Assembly: GCA_947167515.1 (NCBI GenBank)
Contig: CAMVIM010000003.1
Coordinates: 62,001 to 126,000 of the forward strand
Reading direction: 5' to 3'
Length of the DNA stretch: 64,000 nt
DNA from: an uncultured Prevotellaceae bacterium
GTDB taxonomy: Bacteria > Bacteroidota > Bacteroidia > Bacteroidales > Bacteroidaceae
Shown in pieces: positions 7,930 through 16,964 of the stretch. Position 1 is the stretch's first letter. Every line of letters begins with the position of its first letter. The notes beneath the pieces are model-generated. The model had not been told where the DNA came from, made no database searches, and saw nothing but the letters and a program-made list of their open reading frames with translations. The translations under genes were made by a program, and so were the position numbers.

Positions 7930-8421
7930 ATGATGAAAGGTTGTCTGAGTATTATATTGGTATCATTAGCAATAGTTCTTTGCTTTATGTTTCCATTCCT
8001 TTCTATTCCTGTGATTGCAACTGCATGTATAATTATAGGTCTTTTATTATGTAAAGAAGTTTTTTTGTTTATTTTAAACCTCTATTGGACTCTTTATGGG
8101 GCAATTCTTGACCTTTTCGTTGTGCTGATCAGTAATTTTTCTCCATCTTTTAGCCTACATTATGACAAATATAGGGTTTACTATATTACTTTGCTTGAAA
8201 TTGTATGTACGATTTTCCTTATTCATATAACAGGACTTCGTTTTTTATATTCGATTATAATATCACTTGTTATAGCAGTACCTTCTTTATTTAGAAACAT
8301 TACGGCAAAGCGTGCAATTTCCGAAGAACTTTGGGAAATGAAGAAGGCAAATCTTATTAGAAGTGGCAAATCGTATGAAGAGGCATTGGATTATTTAAAT
8401 GAACGCTTTACAATTGAATAA
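7930..8421 (+). CDS. Small integral membrane protein of unknown function
   Basis: 163 residues. There are two closely spaced hydrophobic helices at the N-terminus (about residues 4-45), another hydrophobic stretch (about 46-70), and a further pair at about 86-125 (YITLLEIVCTIFLIHITG, LRFLYSIIISLVIAVPSL). A charged cytoplasmic-type tail follows (KRAISEELWEMKKANLIRSG, then YEEALDYLNERF). The tail resembles short helical tails in many Bacteroidales membrane proteins, but I assign no function. AT-rich, and 153 bp downstream of the previous gene on the same strand. Confidence 0.6.
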   Translation: MMKGCLSIILVSLAIVLCFMFPFLSIPVIATACIIIGLLLCKEVFLFILNLYWTLYGAILDLFVVLISNFSPSFSLHYDKYRVYYITLLEIVCTIFLIHITGLRFLYSIIISLVIAVPSLFRNITAKRAISEELWEMKKANLIRSGKSYEEALDYLNERFTIE

Positions 8422-8497
8422 CGGACTATAATAAAATTGAGTATATGAGATATTCTGTTTACTGTTTTATTTTATTCATTAATTAAGAATCATCATT

Positions 8498-9496
8498 ATG
8501 AAATCGTTTAGAAGTAACAAAAAAATCATAAAAGCAACGCTCTGGAACAAAGAACGATATGTGCTTGTTTCCTTTTTTATTGGTATTAGCATCTCCTTGG
8601 GAGCGTGTAAAGAAAATTCTAATAATGAGGTGGATATAACTGAAGGGCTTATTAAAGCAGTGCACCGTTATTCGGACGAAATTGAAGCAAAAGAAAGGGT
8701 GGAAAGACAAAAAGAAGCAGAACTAATAGGAACATATATTATTGGCGAAAATTACGGAATAATGGGTATATATCCAGATAAGACCGTTAGGATAAAAATC
8801 CATGGTGGAACTTACGCTGGTTCCGTGGTCACAGGACTATTTGGAGATTACGATGATTATGTTGAAATAGACATATCCGAATCCATACCTGTAAAATGGA
8901 ATGGGTGGTTTTGGGAAGATGCTTTTAGTTTATATATGGATGTTCATAAAGAATATCTCTATTTTAGTTATAGTGCATACAAAGCAAAGGATGAGAATAA
9001 TAGATGGATGATTAGGAGGAGAAATCCTAATGATAATTCCTCGGAATACCCACAAAAGAAAATACGTGTCGTGACTGATAATTCAGAGAGCAGTTTATAT
9101 GAAAACTATGGAATGAAGATGTCTGTAAATGAAATGATTGAATTTGGAAAAAAATATGAGAAAGGATTGGACTGTAATAAAGATCCACAAAAAGCTTTTT
9201 ACTATTACCAAAAAGCAGCGGAAATGGGAGATGCCACAGGATTAAATAAGATGGGAAACATGTACTCACAGGGCATCGGATGTGAACGAGATCCTGCCAC
9301 CGCTTTTTATTATTATAAGCAAGCCGCAGAAAAAGGAAACATGTACGCACAGTTCAATCTCGCCAATTTTTATTGGCTCGGAAGCGTAGTGGAAGAAGAT
9401 AGGGAGTTGGCGATTATTTGGTTTCGCCGCTCTGCTGCACAAGGTTATACCCCCGCAAAAAAGTTCTTGAAAGAAATGGTGGGAGAGGAGATGTGA
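8498..9496 (+). CDS. Sel1-repeat lipoprotein
   Basis: 332 residues. A long basic n-region (about 20 residues) precedes a hydrophobic segment ending in the lipobox SLGAC, with the lipidated Cys near residue 37. The middle (about 75-185) is a beta-rich region with no recognised family. The C-terminal third contains three Sel1-like repeats: MIEFGKKYEKGLDCNKDPQK, then AAEMGDATGLNKMGNMYSQG and AAEKGNMYAQFNLANFYWLG, ending in ELAIIWFRRSAAQGYTPAKK. Sel1 repeats are alpha-alpha solenoids used for protein-protein contacts. It closes the AT-rich islet and is followed by a strong terminator. Function unknown. Confidence 0.8.
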   Translation: MKSFRSNKKIIKATLWNKERYVLVSFFIGISISLGACKENSNNEVDITEGLIKAVHRYSDEIEAKERVERQKEAELIGTYIIGENYGIMGIYPDKTVRIKIHGGTYAGSVVTGLFGDYDDYVEIDISESIPVKWNGWFWEDAFSLYMDVHKEYLYFSYSAYKAKDENNRWMIRRRNPNDNSSEYPQKKIRVVTDNSESSLYENYGMKMSVNEMIEFGKKYEKGLDCNKDPQKAFYYYQKAAEMGDATGLNKMGNMYSQGIGCERDPATAFYYYKQAAEKGNMYAQFNLANFYWLGSVVEEDRELAIIWFRRSAAQGYTPAKKFLKEMVGEEM

Positions 9497-9522
9497 GATT
9501 TTTCTTTTCCTTAGCCCCCATC

Positions 9523-9557
9523 AAAAGGCTCCACACAATATCGGAGCCTTTTTTTCG
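9523..9557 (+). terminator. Intrinsic terminator after the Sel1-repeat gene
   Basis: AAAAGGCTCC (9523-9532), a 10-nt loop, then GGAGCCTTTT (9543-9552) with a run of T residues to 9555. Perfect 10-bp stem. Confidence 0.9.
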
Positions 9558-9568
9558 TTTTTAGTAGT

Positions 9569-11671
9569 ATGCAACGGAGGATTTTCCACATATTTATATA
9601 TATAGCATTCATATACACGGTGGTGCTGATGGTGTGTGCCTGCTCCAACGAGAGTATTGCTTTCAAGAAGGCGGAGCAGAGTTATGCCATCGGTGAATAC
9701 TATGCGGCGAGCATCAACTACAAGAAGTCCTACTCCCGTTGTGCGCCGAAGGAGAAGGCGAAGCGGGCTGTCAGGGCTTTTATGATGGGTGAATGCTACC
9801 GGCGTATCGGCTACACACAGAAGGCGATGGCGGCTTATACGAATGCGCTCCGTTACAACGTGGAGGACAGTACCGCCTATCTGCACTTGGCGCGTCAGCA
9901 GTTGAAGGCTGGGCAATATAAGCAGGCGGCGCAAAACTTCACTCACTTTCTGGAATATGAACCGGGCAGTGAGTTGGCGCATAGCGGATTGCTGTCCTGT
10001 GAGTTGGGGCCGCAATGGAAAGCGAAACCAAATCAGTACAAGATAAAGAAAGAGGCTGTCTTCAATTCTCGACGTTCTGATTACAGCCCCATGCTGGTGG
10101 GCGATGATGCCGACCAGATTGTTCTGTCTTCCACTCGCAAGGATGCAACAGGCGATGACATTTCGGGTGTTACAGGTCTAAAGTTTGGAGACCTTTTCTC
10201 CTCCCGGAAGAACGAGCAAGGCAAGTGGCAACCTGTGGAAAAGATTGAGAGTGAGGTGAATACGGAGTATGACGAAGGAGCCTCTTGCCTCAGTCCTGAC
10301 GGCAAGACGATGTACTTCACCCGTTGCAGCAGCGATCCCGACTATCCGCGCTATGCCGAGATTTGGCAGTCGCAACGCAGCGATGCCTCTTGGAGCAAGC
10401 CGACCAAATGCGCCATCTCTCGCGACACTCTTACGGCTTTTGCCCATCCAGCCGTCAGCCCCGATGGTCAATGGCTCTACTTTGTCAGCGATGCTCAGGG
10501 CGGCGAGGGAGGACTTGACATCTGGCGCACACGCATTCTCCAGAGCGGCTTTGGCGGAATGGAGAATCTGGGACGGCCCATCAACACGGCAGGCGATGAG
10601 ATGTTCCCGTCGTTCCGTCCGAATGGCGACCTCTATTTCTCGTCCGATGGTCATCCGGGCATGGGCGGCTTGGACATTTTCATTGCCCATGAGGACTCTA
10701 TCCGTGGTACCATTGTGGAGAATCAGCAATACCCGCTCAACTCTGCTGCCGATGATTATGGCATGACCTTCGAAGGGGTGCATAATCGTGGCTACTTCTG
10801 TTCCTCGCGAGGTGACGGCAAGGGCTGGGAACACATCTTCTCCTTCGAATGTCCTGAAATCCTGCAGACGGTGACGGGCTGGGTGTATGAGAAGGACGGC
10901 TACGAATTGCCTGAAGCCCTTGTCTATATGGTGGGCAACGATGGCACTAACCTGAAGCTCTCCGTGAAAGGCGATGGCTCCTTCACGCAGGTGCTCAAGC
11001 CTGACGTGGATTATGTGCTGCTCGGTACCTGCAAGGGCTATCTGAATGTGAAGAACGAAATCCGTGTGATGGATGCTGAGGAGAGCCACGAGTACACGTT
11101 GCAATTCCCCTTGCCACCTATCAACGTGCCTGTGTTGATAGACAACATTTTCTATGAGTTTGACAAGGCTGACCTCACGCCCGAATCGACTGAAGCACTC
11201 GACAAACTAGTGGAGATGATGAACGAGAATCCCAATATCACCATCGAACTTTCAGCCCATTGCGACTACCGAGGCAACGATGACTACAACCGTCGCCTTT
11301 CTCAACGGCGTGCCGAGTCGGTGGTGCGTTATCTCATTCAGCACGACATAGCCAAAGATCGCCTCACCGCTGTGGGTTATGGTGAATCCCGCCCGAAAAT
11401 CATCACGAAGAAACTGGCGGAAACACTCCTTGCAGGCAATCCGAAGGTGGAGGTGCATGAGGCTGACACGCTCACAGAAGACTATATCCTCGCCTTCAAG
11501 GATAAAGATGCGCAGGAGGTGCTGAATGCTCTCAACCGCCGTACCGAGTTCCGTGTGCTGCGCACCACCTACGGTACGACACTCAACGAGTACAAACCTG
11601 AAGAAGAAGAAAAGAAAGCTGCGGCCAAACGGAAAGAAGAAACCGCCGAAGAGGAGAATTTCATCTTCTGA
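9569..11671 (+). CDS. porE: PorE-like type IX secretion component (TPR, PD40 propeller, CRD, OmpA domain lipoprotein)
   Basis: 700 residues. The lipobox MVCAC near residue 25 predicts an outer-membrane lipoprotein. Domain order: TPR-like helices (about 30-140), PD40/WD40-like beta-propeller repeats (about 165-430, with motifs such as ASCLSPDGKTMYFTR, PAVSPDGQWLYFVSD and PSFRPNGDLYFSSDG), a carboxypeptidase-regulatory-like fold (about 430-505), and a C-terminal OmpA domain (about 520-630: FYEFDKADLTPES, then RRLSQRRAESV). This four-part architecture and length fit PorE of the type IX secretion system, which anchors the machine to peptidoglycan. Two proteins elsewhere in the window end in T9SS-type domains. 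Homologues of the same architecture with other roles cannot be excluded. Confidence 0.8.
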   Translation: MQRRIFHIFIYIAFIYTVVLMVCACSNESIAFKKAEQSYAIGEYYAASINYKKSYSRCAPKEKAKRAVRAFMMGECYRRIGYTQKAMAAYTNALRYNVEDSTAYLHLARQQLKAGQYKQAAQNFTHFLEYEPGSELAHSGLLSCELGPQWKAKPNQYKIKKEAVFNSRRSDYSPMLVGDDADQIVLSSTRKDATGDDISGVTGLKFGDLFSSRKNEQGKWQPVEKIESEVNTEYDEGASCLSPDGKTMYFTRCSSDPDYPRYAEIWQSQRSDASWSKPTKCAISRDTLTAFAHPAVSPDGQWLYFVSDAQGGEGGLDIWRTRILQSGFGGMENLGRPINTAGDEMFPSFRPNGDLYFSSDGHPGMGGLDIFIAHEDSIRGTIVENQQYPLNSAADDYGMTFEGVHNRGYFCSSRGDGKGWEHIFSFECPEILQTVTGWVYEKDGYELPEALVYMVGNDGTNLKLSVKGDGSFTQVLKPDVDYVLLGTCKGYLNVKNEIRVMDAEESHEYTLQFPLPPINVPVLIDNIFYEFDKADLTPESTEALDKLVEMMNENPNITIELSAHCDYRGNDDYNRRLSQRRAESVVRYLIQHDIAKDRLTAVGYGESRPKIITKKLAETLLAGNPKVEVHEADTLTEDYILAFKDKDAQEVLNALNRRTEFRVLRTTYGTTLNEYKPEEEEKKAAAKRKEETAEEENFIF

Positions 11672-11686
11672 CGGTTTCTACGTTCA

Positions 11687-12307
11687 TTATGCTTCAGGGG
11701 TTTGTTCTGTGTTTTCTTCTGGCATTTCCTCGAACTCTTTCTCTCCTGTGCCATCTTCTCCTAAGAAGGTGTACTGGAACTTGTCGCTCTTGGCCGATGG
11801 GAACTGGGAGCGGGGGTCGATGTCGGGGCGATTCTGTAAATGTTCGAGGATGCGGAGGTGGGCATCCAAAGCGCTGTTGGCTTTGAGGCGCACACGGAAG
11901 GGGGTGTCAATGTATTGGCACTTGCCGGTGTCGGGCATGGTGATGACACGCTTGAACATGAGGAATACTTCCCACCAACCGATTTTCTGCTCGCTGAGAG
12001 CGTCCATGATGTTCTTCTTGCGCTCGGCCATGGTGACTGCGCGGTCGGCTTTTTGTTCCTTGCGCATGGCTTGTTCCTCCTTGAATTGTTCCATGGTTTC
12101 GGCTTCTGTCTTGAGGAAGAGCACGTAGTTGGAATAGCTCACCTTCAGACGAAAGGGGTAGAGATTGGATGAGTTGAGGAACGTGGCGATGCGGCTGGCC
12201 ATGTTGCTTTCCATCTTGATTTCACCGATGGAACGCAGGAATTCGAGTGCTTCATCAATACTTTTTGCCAAGCACTCGTGGTCGAAATATCTAACGTATA
12301 AATTCAT
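11687..12307 (-). CDS. Conserved protein of unknown function
   Basis: 206 residues, not recognised as a characterised family. No signal peptide or membrane helix. It starts MNLYVRYFDHECL; the middle has a Lys/Glu-rich helical stretch (EEQAMRKEQKADRAVTMAER) and the C-terminus is acidic (KEFEEMPEENTEQTPEA). It ends 15 bp from the convergent porE-like gene. A -7-type box (TATCTTTG on the minus strand) at 12337-12344 and a heptanucleotide tract lie just upstream of its start. Confidence 0.75.
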   Translation of the reverse strand: MNLYVRYFDHECLAKSIDEALEFLRSIGEIKMESNMASRIATFLNSSNLYPFRLKVSYSNYVLFLKTEAETMEQFKEEQAMRKEQKADRAVTMAERKKNIMDALSEQKIGWWEVFLMFKRVITMPDTGKCQYIDTPFRVRLKANSALDAHLRILEHLQNRPDIDPRSQFPSAKSDKFQYTFLGEDGTGEKEFEEMPEENTEQTPEA

Positions 12308-12336
12308 CTGTGTTGTTTAGCTTAGTTTTTTGTGTG

Positions 12337-12344
12337 CAAAGATA
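12337..12344 (-). promoter_or_regulatory. -7 box for the gene starting at 12307
   Basis: CAAAGATA on the plus strand reads TATCTTTG on the minus strand, an exact TAnnTTTG match 30 bp ahead of the ATG. The -33 position falls in the repeat tract and has no clear TTTG. Confidence 0.45.
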
Positions 12345-12348
12345 AGAA

Positions 12349-12462
12349 AAAAAGTGAAGAGAGAAAAGTGAAAAGTGAAAAATTTGCTGCCGCACTTGCA
12401 CATCAACGGGTGGCAAACTCATGCGGTGGCAAATTTTTCACTTTTCTCTTTTCTCTTTTCCC
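12349..12462. repeat. Inverted pair of heptanucleotide tracts
   Basis: On the left are GAAGAGA, GAAAAGT, GAAAAGT, GAAAAAT (to 12383) plus a preceding AAAAAGT. On the right are TTTTCAC, TTTTCTC, TTTTCTC, TTTTCCC (12435-12462), ending exactly at the rsmF-like stop codon. The inner arms GTGAAAAATTTGC and GCAAATTTTTCAC pair perfectly, and TGCCGCA with TGCGGTGGCA inside them can pair too, so the whole stretch can form a long hairpin that may end transcription of the rsmF-like operon. Confidence 0.8.
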
Positions 12463-13701
12463 TTATGATTTTCTGATTCTCCATTCTGCGGGGTAGAGGT
12501 TGTTGGCGCGGTTGCCGATGTTCTTGGCAAAACCAAGTGGATGGCCTTGATAAGCGATGAGCACATAGCCTCGGGGTGTGTTGGCTGGCAGCTGCAGTGC
12601 CTCAGTGCGCAGGTAGGCGATGGCTTGCTGTTCGTCCACCTCCACGATGGGAAAAGCCTGCCTGTTGAGGCCATTGCTCATGGCAAGGCTATGGCTGGGA
12701 CGTCCGTGCTTGTCGGTCAACATGGGGTCTTCCATGCCGGTATACACCACTTTCAGGGTACGTTTAGCCAGTTGTAACAACCGCTCAGAGGTGTGCTTTT
12801 TGCGATGGCTGATCACGGGACTCTCGTCTGTCGAAGTCTTGCGCAACACGCTGATAAAGAAGCCCTCGCCCCTCGTCTTGTGCGGATAGAAGTGTGTGTT
12901 TGTCTCAGTCAATCCCCATTCCTTCAGAGGATGGCACGAGAGCACCTTGGCTCCCAATGTCTCAGCCATCCACGTCACGTTCTCCTCGTCTTCCTTGGCG
13001 TTGTAGGTGCAAGTGCTGTAGATGAAAAGGCCTCCTTCCTTGAGCGTGTGCCAGATGTTGCTGACGATGTCGCGTTGGCGTCGCCAGCACACGTCCACGT
13101 TGGCGAGGCTCCATTCGCCAATGCTGTCGGGGTCTTTGCGAAACATGCCCTCGCCCGAACAGGGGGCGTCGCAGATGATGAGGTCGAACACGTCGCCGAA
13201 CGCCTGAAAATCTTCGGCACGGTTGTTCGTCACGATGCAGTTGGGATTACCCCATTTCGTGATGTTCTCTGCCAAGATGTTGGCGCGTTGCCGCATCACT
13301 TCGTTGGCTATCAGCAGTGAGCCGTCGGGCAGTTCCGACAGGGCCAATGTCGATTTGCCGCCAGGCGCAGCACAGAGGTCAAGTGCCACGACCGGTTCAT
13401 GCACATATTGATTCAGCACATGCGCCAGAAACATGGACGATGCCTCTTGTACATAATAGCACCCTGCATGGAAGAGCGGGTCGAAGGTGAACGAAGGACG
13501 TTCTTTCAGGTAGAAGCCGTCCTTGCACCAAGGCACTCGCTCAGCTTCTTTCAACATCGCCAATTCTTCGGCTCTGATTTTCTTGGCATTGATGCGTACG
13601 CTTGTCGGTGCGGGCAAGGACAATGCCTCGGCAAGTTTCTCATATTCGTCCTTGCCGAGCTGTTGGGTCATCTCCTGTTCAAAGTCGTGAGGCAGATTCA
13701 T
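12463..13701 (-). CDS. RsmF-like tRNA/rRNA cytosine-C5 methyltransferase (NOL1/NOP2/Sun family)
   Basis: 412 residues. SAM-dependent RNA m5C methyltransferase. Seen: SAM motif I ALDLCAAPGGKSTLAL, the Asp-containing motif LIANEVMRQRANILAEN, motif IV DAPCSGEGMFRKDP with a catalytic-type Cys, and motif VI STCTYNAKEDEENV with the second Cys. An extra C-terminal domain (about residues 300-412; ends AKNIGNRANNLYPAEWRIRK) matches the RsmF/YebU subgroup rather than RsmB. Its start overlaps the folA stop by 4 bp, indicating translational coupling in a thyA-folA-rsmF operon. The precise RNA target is not known from sequence. Confidence 0.9.
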   Translation of the reverse strand: MNLPHDFEQEMTQQLGKDEYEKLAEALSLPAPTSVRINAKKIRAEELAMLKEAERVPWCKDGFYLKERPSFTFDPLFHAGCYYVQEASSMFLAHVLNQYVHEPVVALDLCAAPGGKSTLALSELPDGSLLIANEVMRQRANILAENITKWGNPNCIVTNNRAEDFQAFGDVFDLIICDAPCSGEGMFRKDPDSIGEWSLANVDVCWRRQRDIVSNIWHTLKEGGLFIYSTCTYNAKEDEENVTWMAETLGAKVLSCHPLKEWGLTETNTHFYPHKTRGEGFFISVLRKTSTDESPVISHRKKHTSERLLQLAKRTLKVVYTGMEDPMLTDKHGRPSHSLAMSNGLNRQAFPIVEVDEQQAIAYLRTEALQLPANTPRGYVLIAYQGHPLGFAKNIGNRANNLYPAEWRIRKS

Positions 13702-14186
13702 GTTTTCCTCTCTAAATTGACAAACGCATATCGATAGGCGTGCTTCTCATCCACTTCATGCTCTTCCCGGAAGGTTTCCACCCACTCACTTTCAACAATC
13801 TCAGGGAAGAACGTGTCGGCCTTCGCTGGCGTGTCGTAGATGTAGGTCAGACACAGGCGGTCGGCCTTTGGAAGTGCTTCTTTATACACCGATGCACCGC
13901 CAATGATGTACACCTCTCCGTCGCACGAAGCCAAGGCCGCATCGAGGGTGGGGTAGAGCTCTGCCCCAGGGAAGTCCTCGGCCTTGCCTTTGCGAGACAA
14001 TACGATGTTGCGTCGGTTGGGCAAGGCACCCTTGGGCAGGCTCTCAAACGTGCGTCTGCCCATGATAATCGTGTTGCCCGTGGTCAGCGCCTTAAATCGC
14101 TTCAAGTCGTTGGGCAACCAATAAATCAGTTTGTTCTCCGAGCCAATCGCACGGTTCTCAGCTATGGCAACTATAATAGAAATCAT
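13698..14186 (-). CDS. folA: Dihydrofolate reductase
   Basis: 162 residues. Reduces dihydrofolate to tetrahydrofolate with NADPH. Seen: [32 protein letters not shown], with the active-site W-x-x-P-x-D-x-x-x-F pattern; [15 protein letters not shown] for NADPH binding; and [21 protein letters not shown] near the C-terminus. It overlaps thyA upstream (14183-14186) and the rsmF-like gene downstream (13698-13701) by 4 bp each, so the three are translationally coupled. Function pairs directly with ThyA, whose reaction produces the dihydrofolate. Confidence 0.97.
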   Translation of the reverse strand: MISIIVAIAENRAIGSENKLIYWLPNDLKRFKALTTGNTIIMGRRTFESLPKGALPNRRNIVLSRKGKAEDFPGAELYPTLDAALASCDGEVYIIGGASVYKEALPKADRLCLTYIYDTPAKADTFFPEIVESEWVETFREEHEVDEKHAYRYAFVNLERKT

Positions 14187-14977
14187 ACGCTCACCGTTGC
14201 CTTGATGTGTGGATGTGGGTCATAATCCACCAGTTCGAAGTCATCATATTGGAAATCGAAGATGCTTTTCACCTGCGGATTGATTTTCATCTTCGGCAGT
14301 TTGCGAGGCTCGCGCGTCAACTGCAGCTTTGCCTGCTCGATGTGGTCGAGATATAGGTGCGTGTCACCCGTCGTGTACACGAAATCACCCGGTTGCAGGT
14401 CGCACACCTGTGCCACCATCATCGTCAGCAGCGCATATGACGCAATGTTGAACGGCACCCCGAGGAACGTGTCCGCACTCCGTTGATAGAGCTGGCAACT
14501 CAGTTTTCCGTCAGCCACATAGAACTGGAACAGGATGTGGCAGGGAGGCAGGTTCATGTTCTGGATGTCCGCCACGTTCCATGCTGACACAATCAGTCGG
14601 CGCGAGTTGGGATTGTTCTTGATTTGGTCAATCACCTCGCTGATTTGGTCTATATGCCCACCGTTATAGTCGGGCCAGCTGCGCCACTGGTAGCCGTAGA
14701 TGTGACCAAGGTTTCCGTCCTCGTCAGCCCACTCGTTCCAGATACGCACTCCACGCTCCTGCAGCCACTTTGCGTTCGTGTTGCCCTGCAAGAACCACAG
14801 CAGCTCATAGATAATCGATTTCAGGTGCAGCTTCTTCGTCGTCAGCATCGGAAAGCCTTCCTGCAGATTAAACCTCATCTGGTTGCCAAACACCGAGATG
14901 GTGCCTGTGCCCGTCCGGTCGCCCTTCTCCACACCCTCCTTCAGGATGCGGTCGAGCAAGTTAAGATATTGTTTCAT
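14183..14977 (-). CDS. thyA: Thymidylate synthase
   Basis: 264 residues, the same length as E. coli ThyA. Converts dUMP to dTMP using methylene-tetrahydrofolate. Seen: [18 protein letters not shown] at the N-terminus, [14 protein letters not shown], the catalytic Cys in [12 protein letters not shown], the dUMP-binding stretch [20 protein letters not shown], and ending [11 protein letters not shown]. First gene of the thyA-folA-rsmF-like operon, with a well-formed promoter at 15002-15032. Confidence 0.98.
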   Translation of the reverse strand: MKQYLNLLDRILKEGVEKGDRTGTGTISVFGNQMRFNLQEGFPMLTTKKLHLKSIIYELLWFLQGNTNAKWLQERGVRIWNEWADEDGNLGHIYGYQWRSWPDYNGGHIDQISEVIDQIKNNPNSRRLIVSAWNVADIQNMNLPPCHILFQFYVADGKLSCQLYQRSADTFLGVPFNIASYALLTMMVAQVCDLQPGDFVYTTGDTHLYLDHIEQAKLQLTREPRKLPKMKINPQVKSIFDFQYDDFELVDYDPHPHIKATVSV

Positions 14978-15001
14978 TGTTCAGTTTTGTTTACTGCTCC
15001 G

Positions 15002-15032
15002 CAAAGTTAACACATATTCGACATAAAACAAA
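15002..15032 (-). promoter_or_regulatory. Promoter of thyA operon
   Basis: On the minus strand: TTTG (15029-15032), 19 bp, TAACTTTG (15002-15009). This matches both Bacteroidetes promoter elements with ideal spacing and lies 25 bp ahead of the thyA ATG. Confidence 0.75.
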
Positions 15033-15084
15033 AAAATATGTCAGTTTATTGTTCGTTGTCCCTGTAATAGGTCTATTTTTCTTC

Positions 15085-15105
15085 AGTAGAAGAACTGCTT
15101 CTACT
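15085..15105. repeat. Isolated dyad
   Basis: AGTAGAAG-AACTG-CTTCTACT, a perfect 8-bp stem between the thyA promoter and the exbD terminator. It resembles a single unit of the GTAG/CTAC dyad arrays but is not repeated. The rest of the 14978-15273 gap shows nothing beyond the thyA promoter and the exbD terminator. Confidence 0.6.
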
Positions 15106-15217
15106 CTTCCCAAAGTCAACACTTGTTCCTCTGCTTAGAACCCCATCCTATATAGGTGCATTATCGGCACACTTTACTTTTACCTAAGAATTGTTGGAGG
15201 GCAAATAGTGAGTGACT

Positions 15218-15258
15218 AAAAAAAGAGCGGCTTCAGATAATGAAGTCGCTCTTTTTTA
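15218..15258 (-). terminator. Terminator of the exbB-exbD operon
   Basis: AAAAAAGAGCGGCTTC and GAAGTCGCTCTTTTTT form a 16-bp stem (one G-T pair) with a 7-nt loop, 15 bp past the exbD stop. The A-run on the plus strand gives U-runs for minus-strand transcripts. Confidence 0.85.
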
Positions 15259-15273
15259 TAGATGTTTGTTTTG

Positions 15274-15741
15274 TTAATCTTGCTTCTTGTTGGCCGAGTA
15301 AACAATCTTAAGTGCGTAAGCCTTTCGGAGCACCTGCTTCACATCGGTGATGATACCCATGGGGGTGTGGTGGTCAACCTTGAGTGAAACGGTGTAGAAG
15401 GGTTTGTCCGCCTCGGGCAGCTCGCCACGGTCAGACATCACGTAGTCATAGATTTCGGGTGCCTCAGCATACTTGTCGTTCAGCTGGATGCGGTGAGCCG
15501 TACCGAACTGGTCTCTAAGTGCATCGGTGGGCTGACCAATGTAGATGAATGAAGTACAAGACTTACGAGCAAGCTTTTCCAGCTGTGTACCTACTGGCTT
15601 CTCGAATTTCACCTTCAGCGTCACCTCACGCATGGTGGTTACCATCATGAAGAAGAACAGGATGGTGAAGATCAAGTCGGGGAGAGATGAGGTGTTCATC
15701 TCAGGCATTTCTCTGCCTGCGCCTTTGTTAAATCTACTCAT
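15274..15741 (-). CDS. exbD: ExbD/TolR family biopolymer transport protein (second copy)
   Basis: 155 residues. Single N-terminal membrane helix (about 20-40, LPDLIFTILFFFMMVTTM) carrying the conserved Asp of the proton path, then a periplasmic domain. With ExbB it converts proton flow into movement of TonB. Starts at the first base after the preceding exbD (stop and start overlap at 15741). It has the shorter periplasmic region of the two; paired ExbDs are common in Bacteroidetes, where they may form a heteromeric rotor core. Confidence 0.92.
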   Translation of the reverse strand: MSRFNKGAGREMPEMNTSSLPDLIFTILFFFMMVTTMREVTLKVKFEKPVGTQLEKLARKSCTSFIYIGQPTDALRDQFGTAHRIQLNDKYAEAPEIYDYVMSDRGELPEADKPFYTVSLKVDHHTPMGIITDVKQVLRKAYALKIVYSANKKQD

Positions 15742-16331
15742 TATTGTTGTCCTCCATATTTCTTTGGTTCAGCCTCAGATATCTTCTGTGGATAGACTTC
15801 GCGGATGGCTTTCTGCTGGTCTTCGGTCAAGAATTCGTACTTGTAGCCGAACTCAGCTTTTGCCAACTCATCGCGGAGCTCGTTGTAGGCTGCTACGAGA
15901 GCGTCCTGAACGGCGAAGTAAACTCCGTAGTCAGTACCACGGTCTGTCTGAACGGAGATGACGTGATTCTCGGTCACCATCATCGTCTTGCCAAGTCCTT
16001 TGATTTTCTTGGCTTTGAGTTCAGGCAGGTTGGGCCTGTTGTCTTCGTTCTTGATAAACTCTTTAGCTCTCTCCTTTACATCTGCGAGAGTGGCGTAGTC
16101 ATCGCCTATCATCACATAGTTGTCCTTGTTGATACGAATGTTGAGGATATTACGTTCCTTAACCTTGATTTCGTTGTTCAACTGGTCATCCTCTGGGGGC
16201 TTGGGGAGTGTACGTCCCAGACCCTGGTCGGTGTCCATTGATGTTGTTACAAGGAAGAAGATGAGCAACATGAATGAGATGTCGGCTGTAGAACTGGTGT
16301 TCAGTCCTGGCATTTTTCTTTTCTTTCCCAT
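15741..16331 (-). CDS. exbD: ExbD/TolR family biopolymer transport protein (first copy)
   Basis: 196 residues. Membrane helix at about 17-33 (TADISFMLLIFFLVTTSM) with the proton-path Asp in ADISF. The periplasmic region is longer than usual and ends in a charged, Gly/Gln tail (AEPKKYGGQQ). Third gene of the exbB, unknown, exbD, exbD operon; its stop overlaps the next start by one base. Confidence 0.93.
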   Translation of the reverse strand: MGKKRKMPGLNTSSTADISFMLLIFFLVTTSMDTDQGLGRTLPKPPEDDQLNNEIKVKERNILNIRINKDNYVMIGDDYATLADVKERAKEFIKNEDNRPNLPELKAKKIKGLGKTMMVTENHVISVQTDRGTDYGVYFAVQDALVAAYNELRDELAKAEFGYKYEFLTEDQQKAIREVYPQKISEAEPKKYGGQQ

Positions 16332-16355
16332 AATATTTGCTCTGAGTTAAATTGT

Positions 16356-16868
16356 TTACTTCTTGTTGGTTACCATACTGAAGACAGTCGCAACGATGGT
16401 TACAATCGTGAGAATCAGGATTGAAATCATGGATGTGTCTGTCAGGATGATGTCGGTCGGGTCGTTCCAGCGCTCACCGTTGATGAGCAGCACCTCGCTC
16501 TGGTTGGCAATACCAGTGACGATGCCGATGATGACTGACACGAGGAAGGTACCCCATGCCATGACACCAGCCTTGCTGGCCATGCCGATGTCCTCATTCT
16601 TGGACTTGTTGCCACCGCTGACGAAACCATAGATGACTGCGCCAATAGTTGCAAGAGCTGTTGCGATGATGAGGATGTAAGTCCAGATGATCAGGAGGTC
16701 TGTCATGGCTGGATCGTTGAACTTAGGATTCTCCTCATAAGGAGTATCGTAGCCGATAAGGAGGAAGAGAGCCGTGACCAAGATGGAAATGCCGATGAGC
16801 ACCCACAGCGTAATCTTGGAGATCTTCTCGACCTTATCCTGTGCGCATATTACTTGTGTATTATCCAT
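16356..16868 (-). CDS. Membrane protein of unknown function in the exb operon
   Basis: 170 residues with four hydrophobic segments at about 19-40, 60-84, 103-122 and 147-167, and a short cytoplasmic N-terminus. Not a member of ExbB or ExbD by motif. Its position between exbB and two exbD genes suggests an accessory subunit of the proton-driven motor, but this is inferred from context only. Confidence 0.75.
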   Translation of the reverse strand: MDNTQVICAQDKVEKISKITLWVLIGISILVTALFLLIGYDTPYEENPKFNDPAMTDLLIIWTYILIIATALATIGAVIYGFVSGGNKSKNEDIGMASKAGVMAWGTFLVSVIIGIVTGIANQSEVLLINGERWNDPTDIILTDTSMISILILTIVTIVATVFSMVTNKK

Positions 16869-16964
16869 TTTTGTTTTCTCCTTTAAGTTTTAGAATTAGT
16901 TAGTGACTGAGTGTAGGGAATAAGCTATAGATTTATTTGAATCTTTTATCCCTAAATCATTCAT

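Noticed and set aside
12349-12462. Insertion sequence ends
   Set aside because: The inverted arms are seven-base repeats around 51 bp with no transposase or target duplication.
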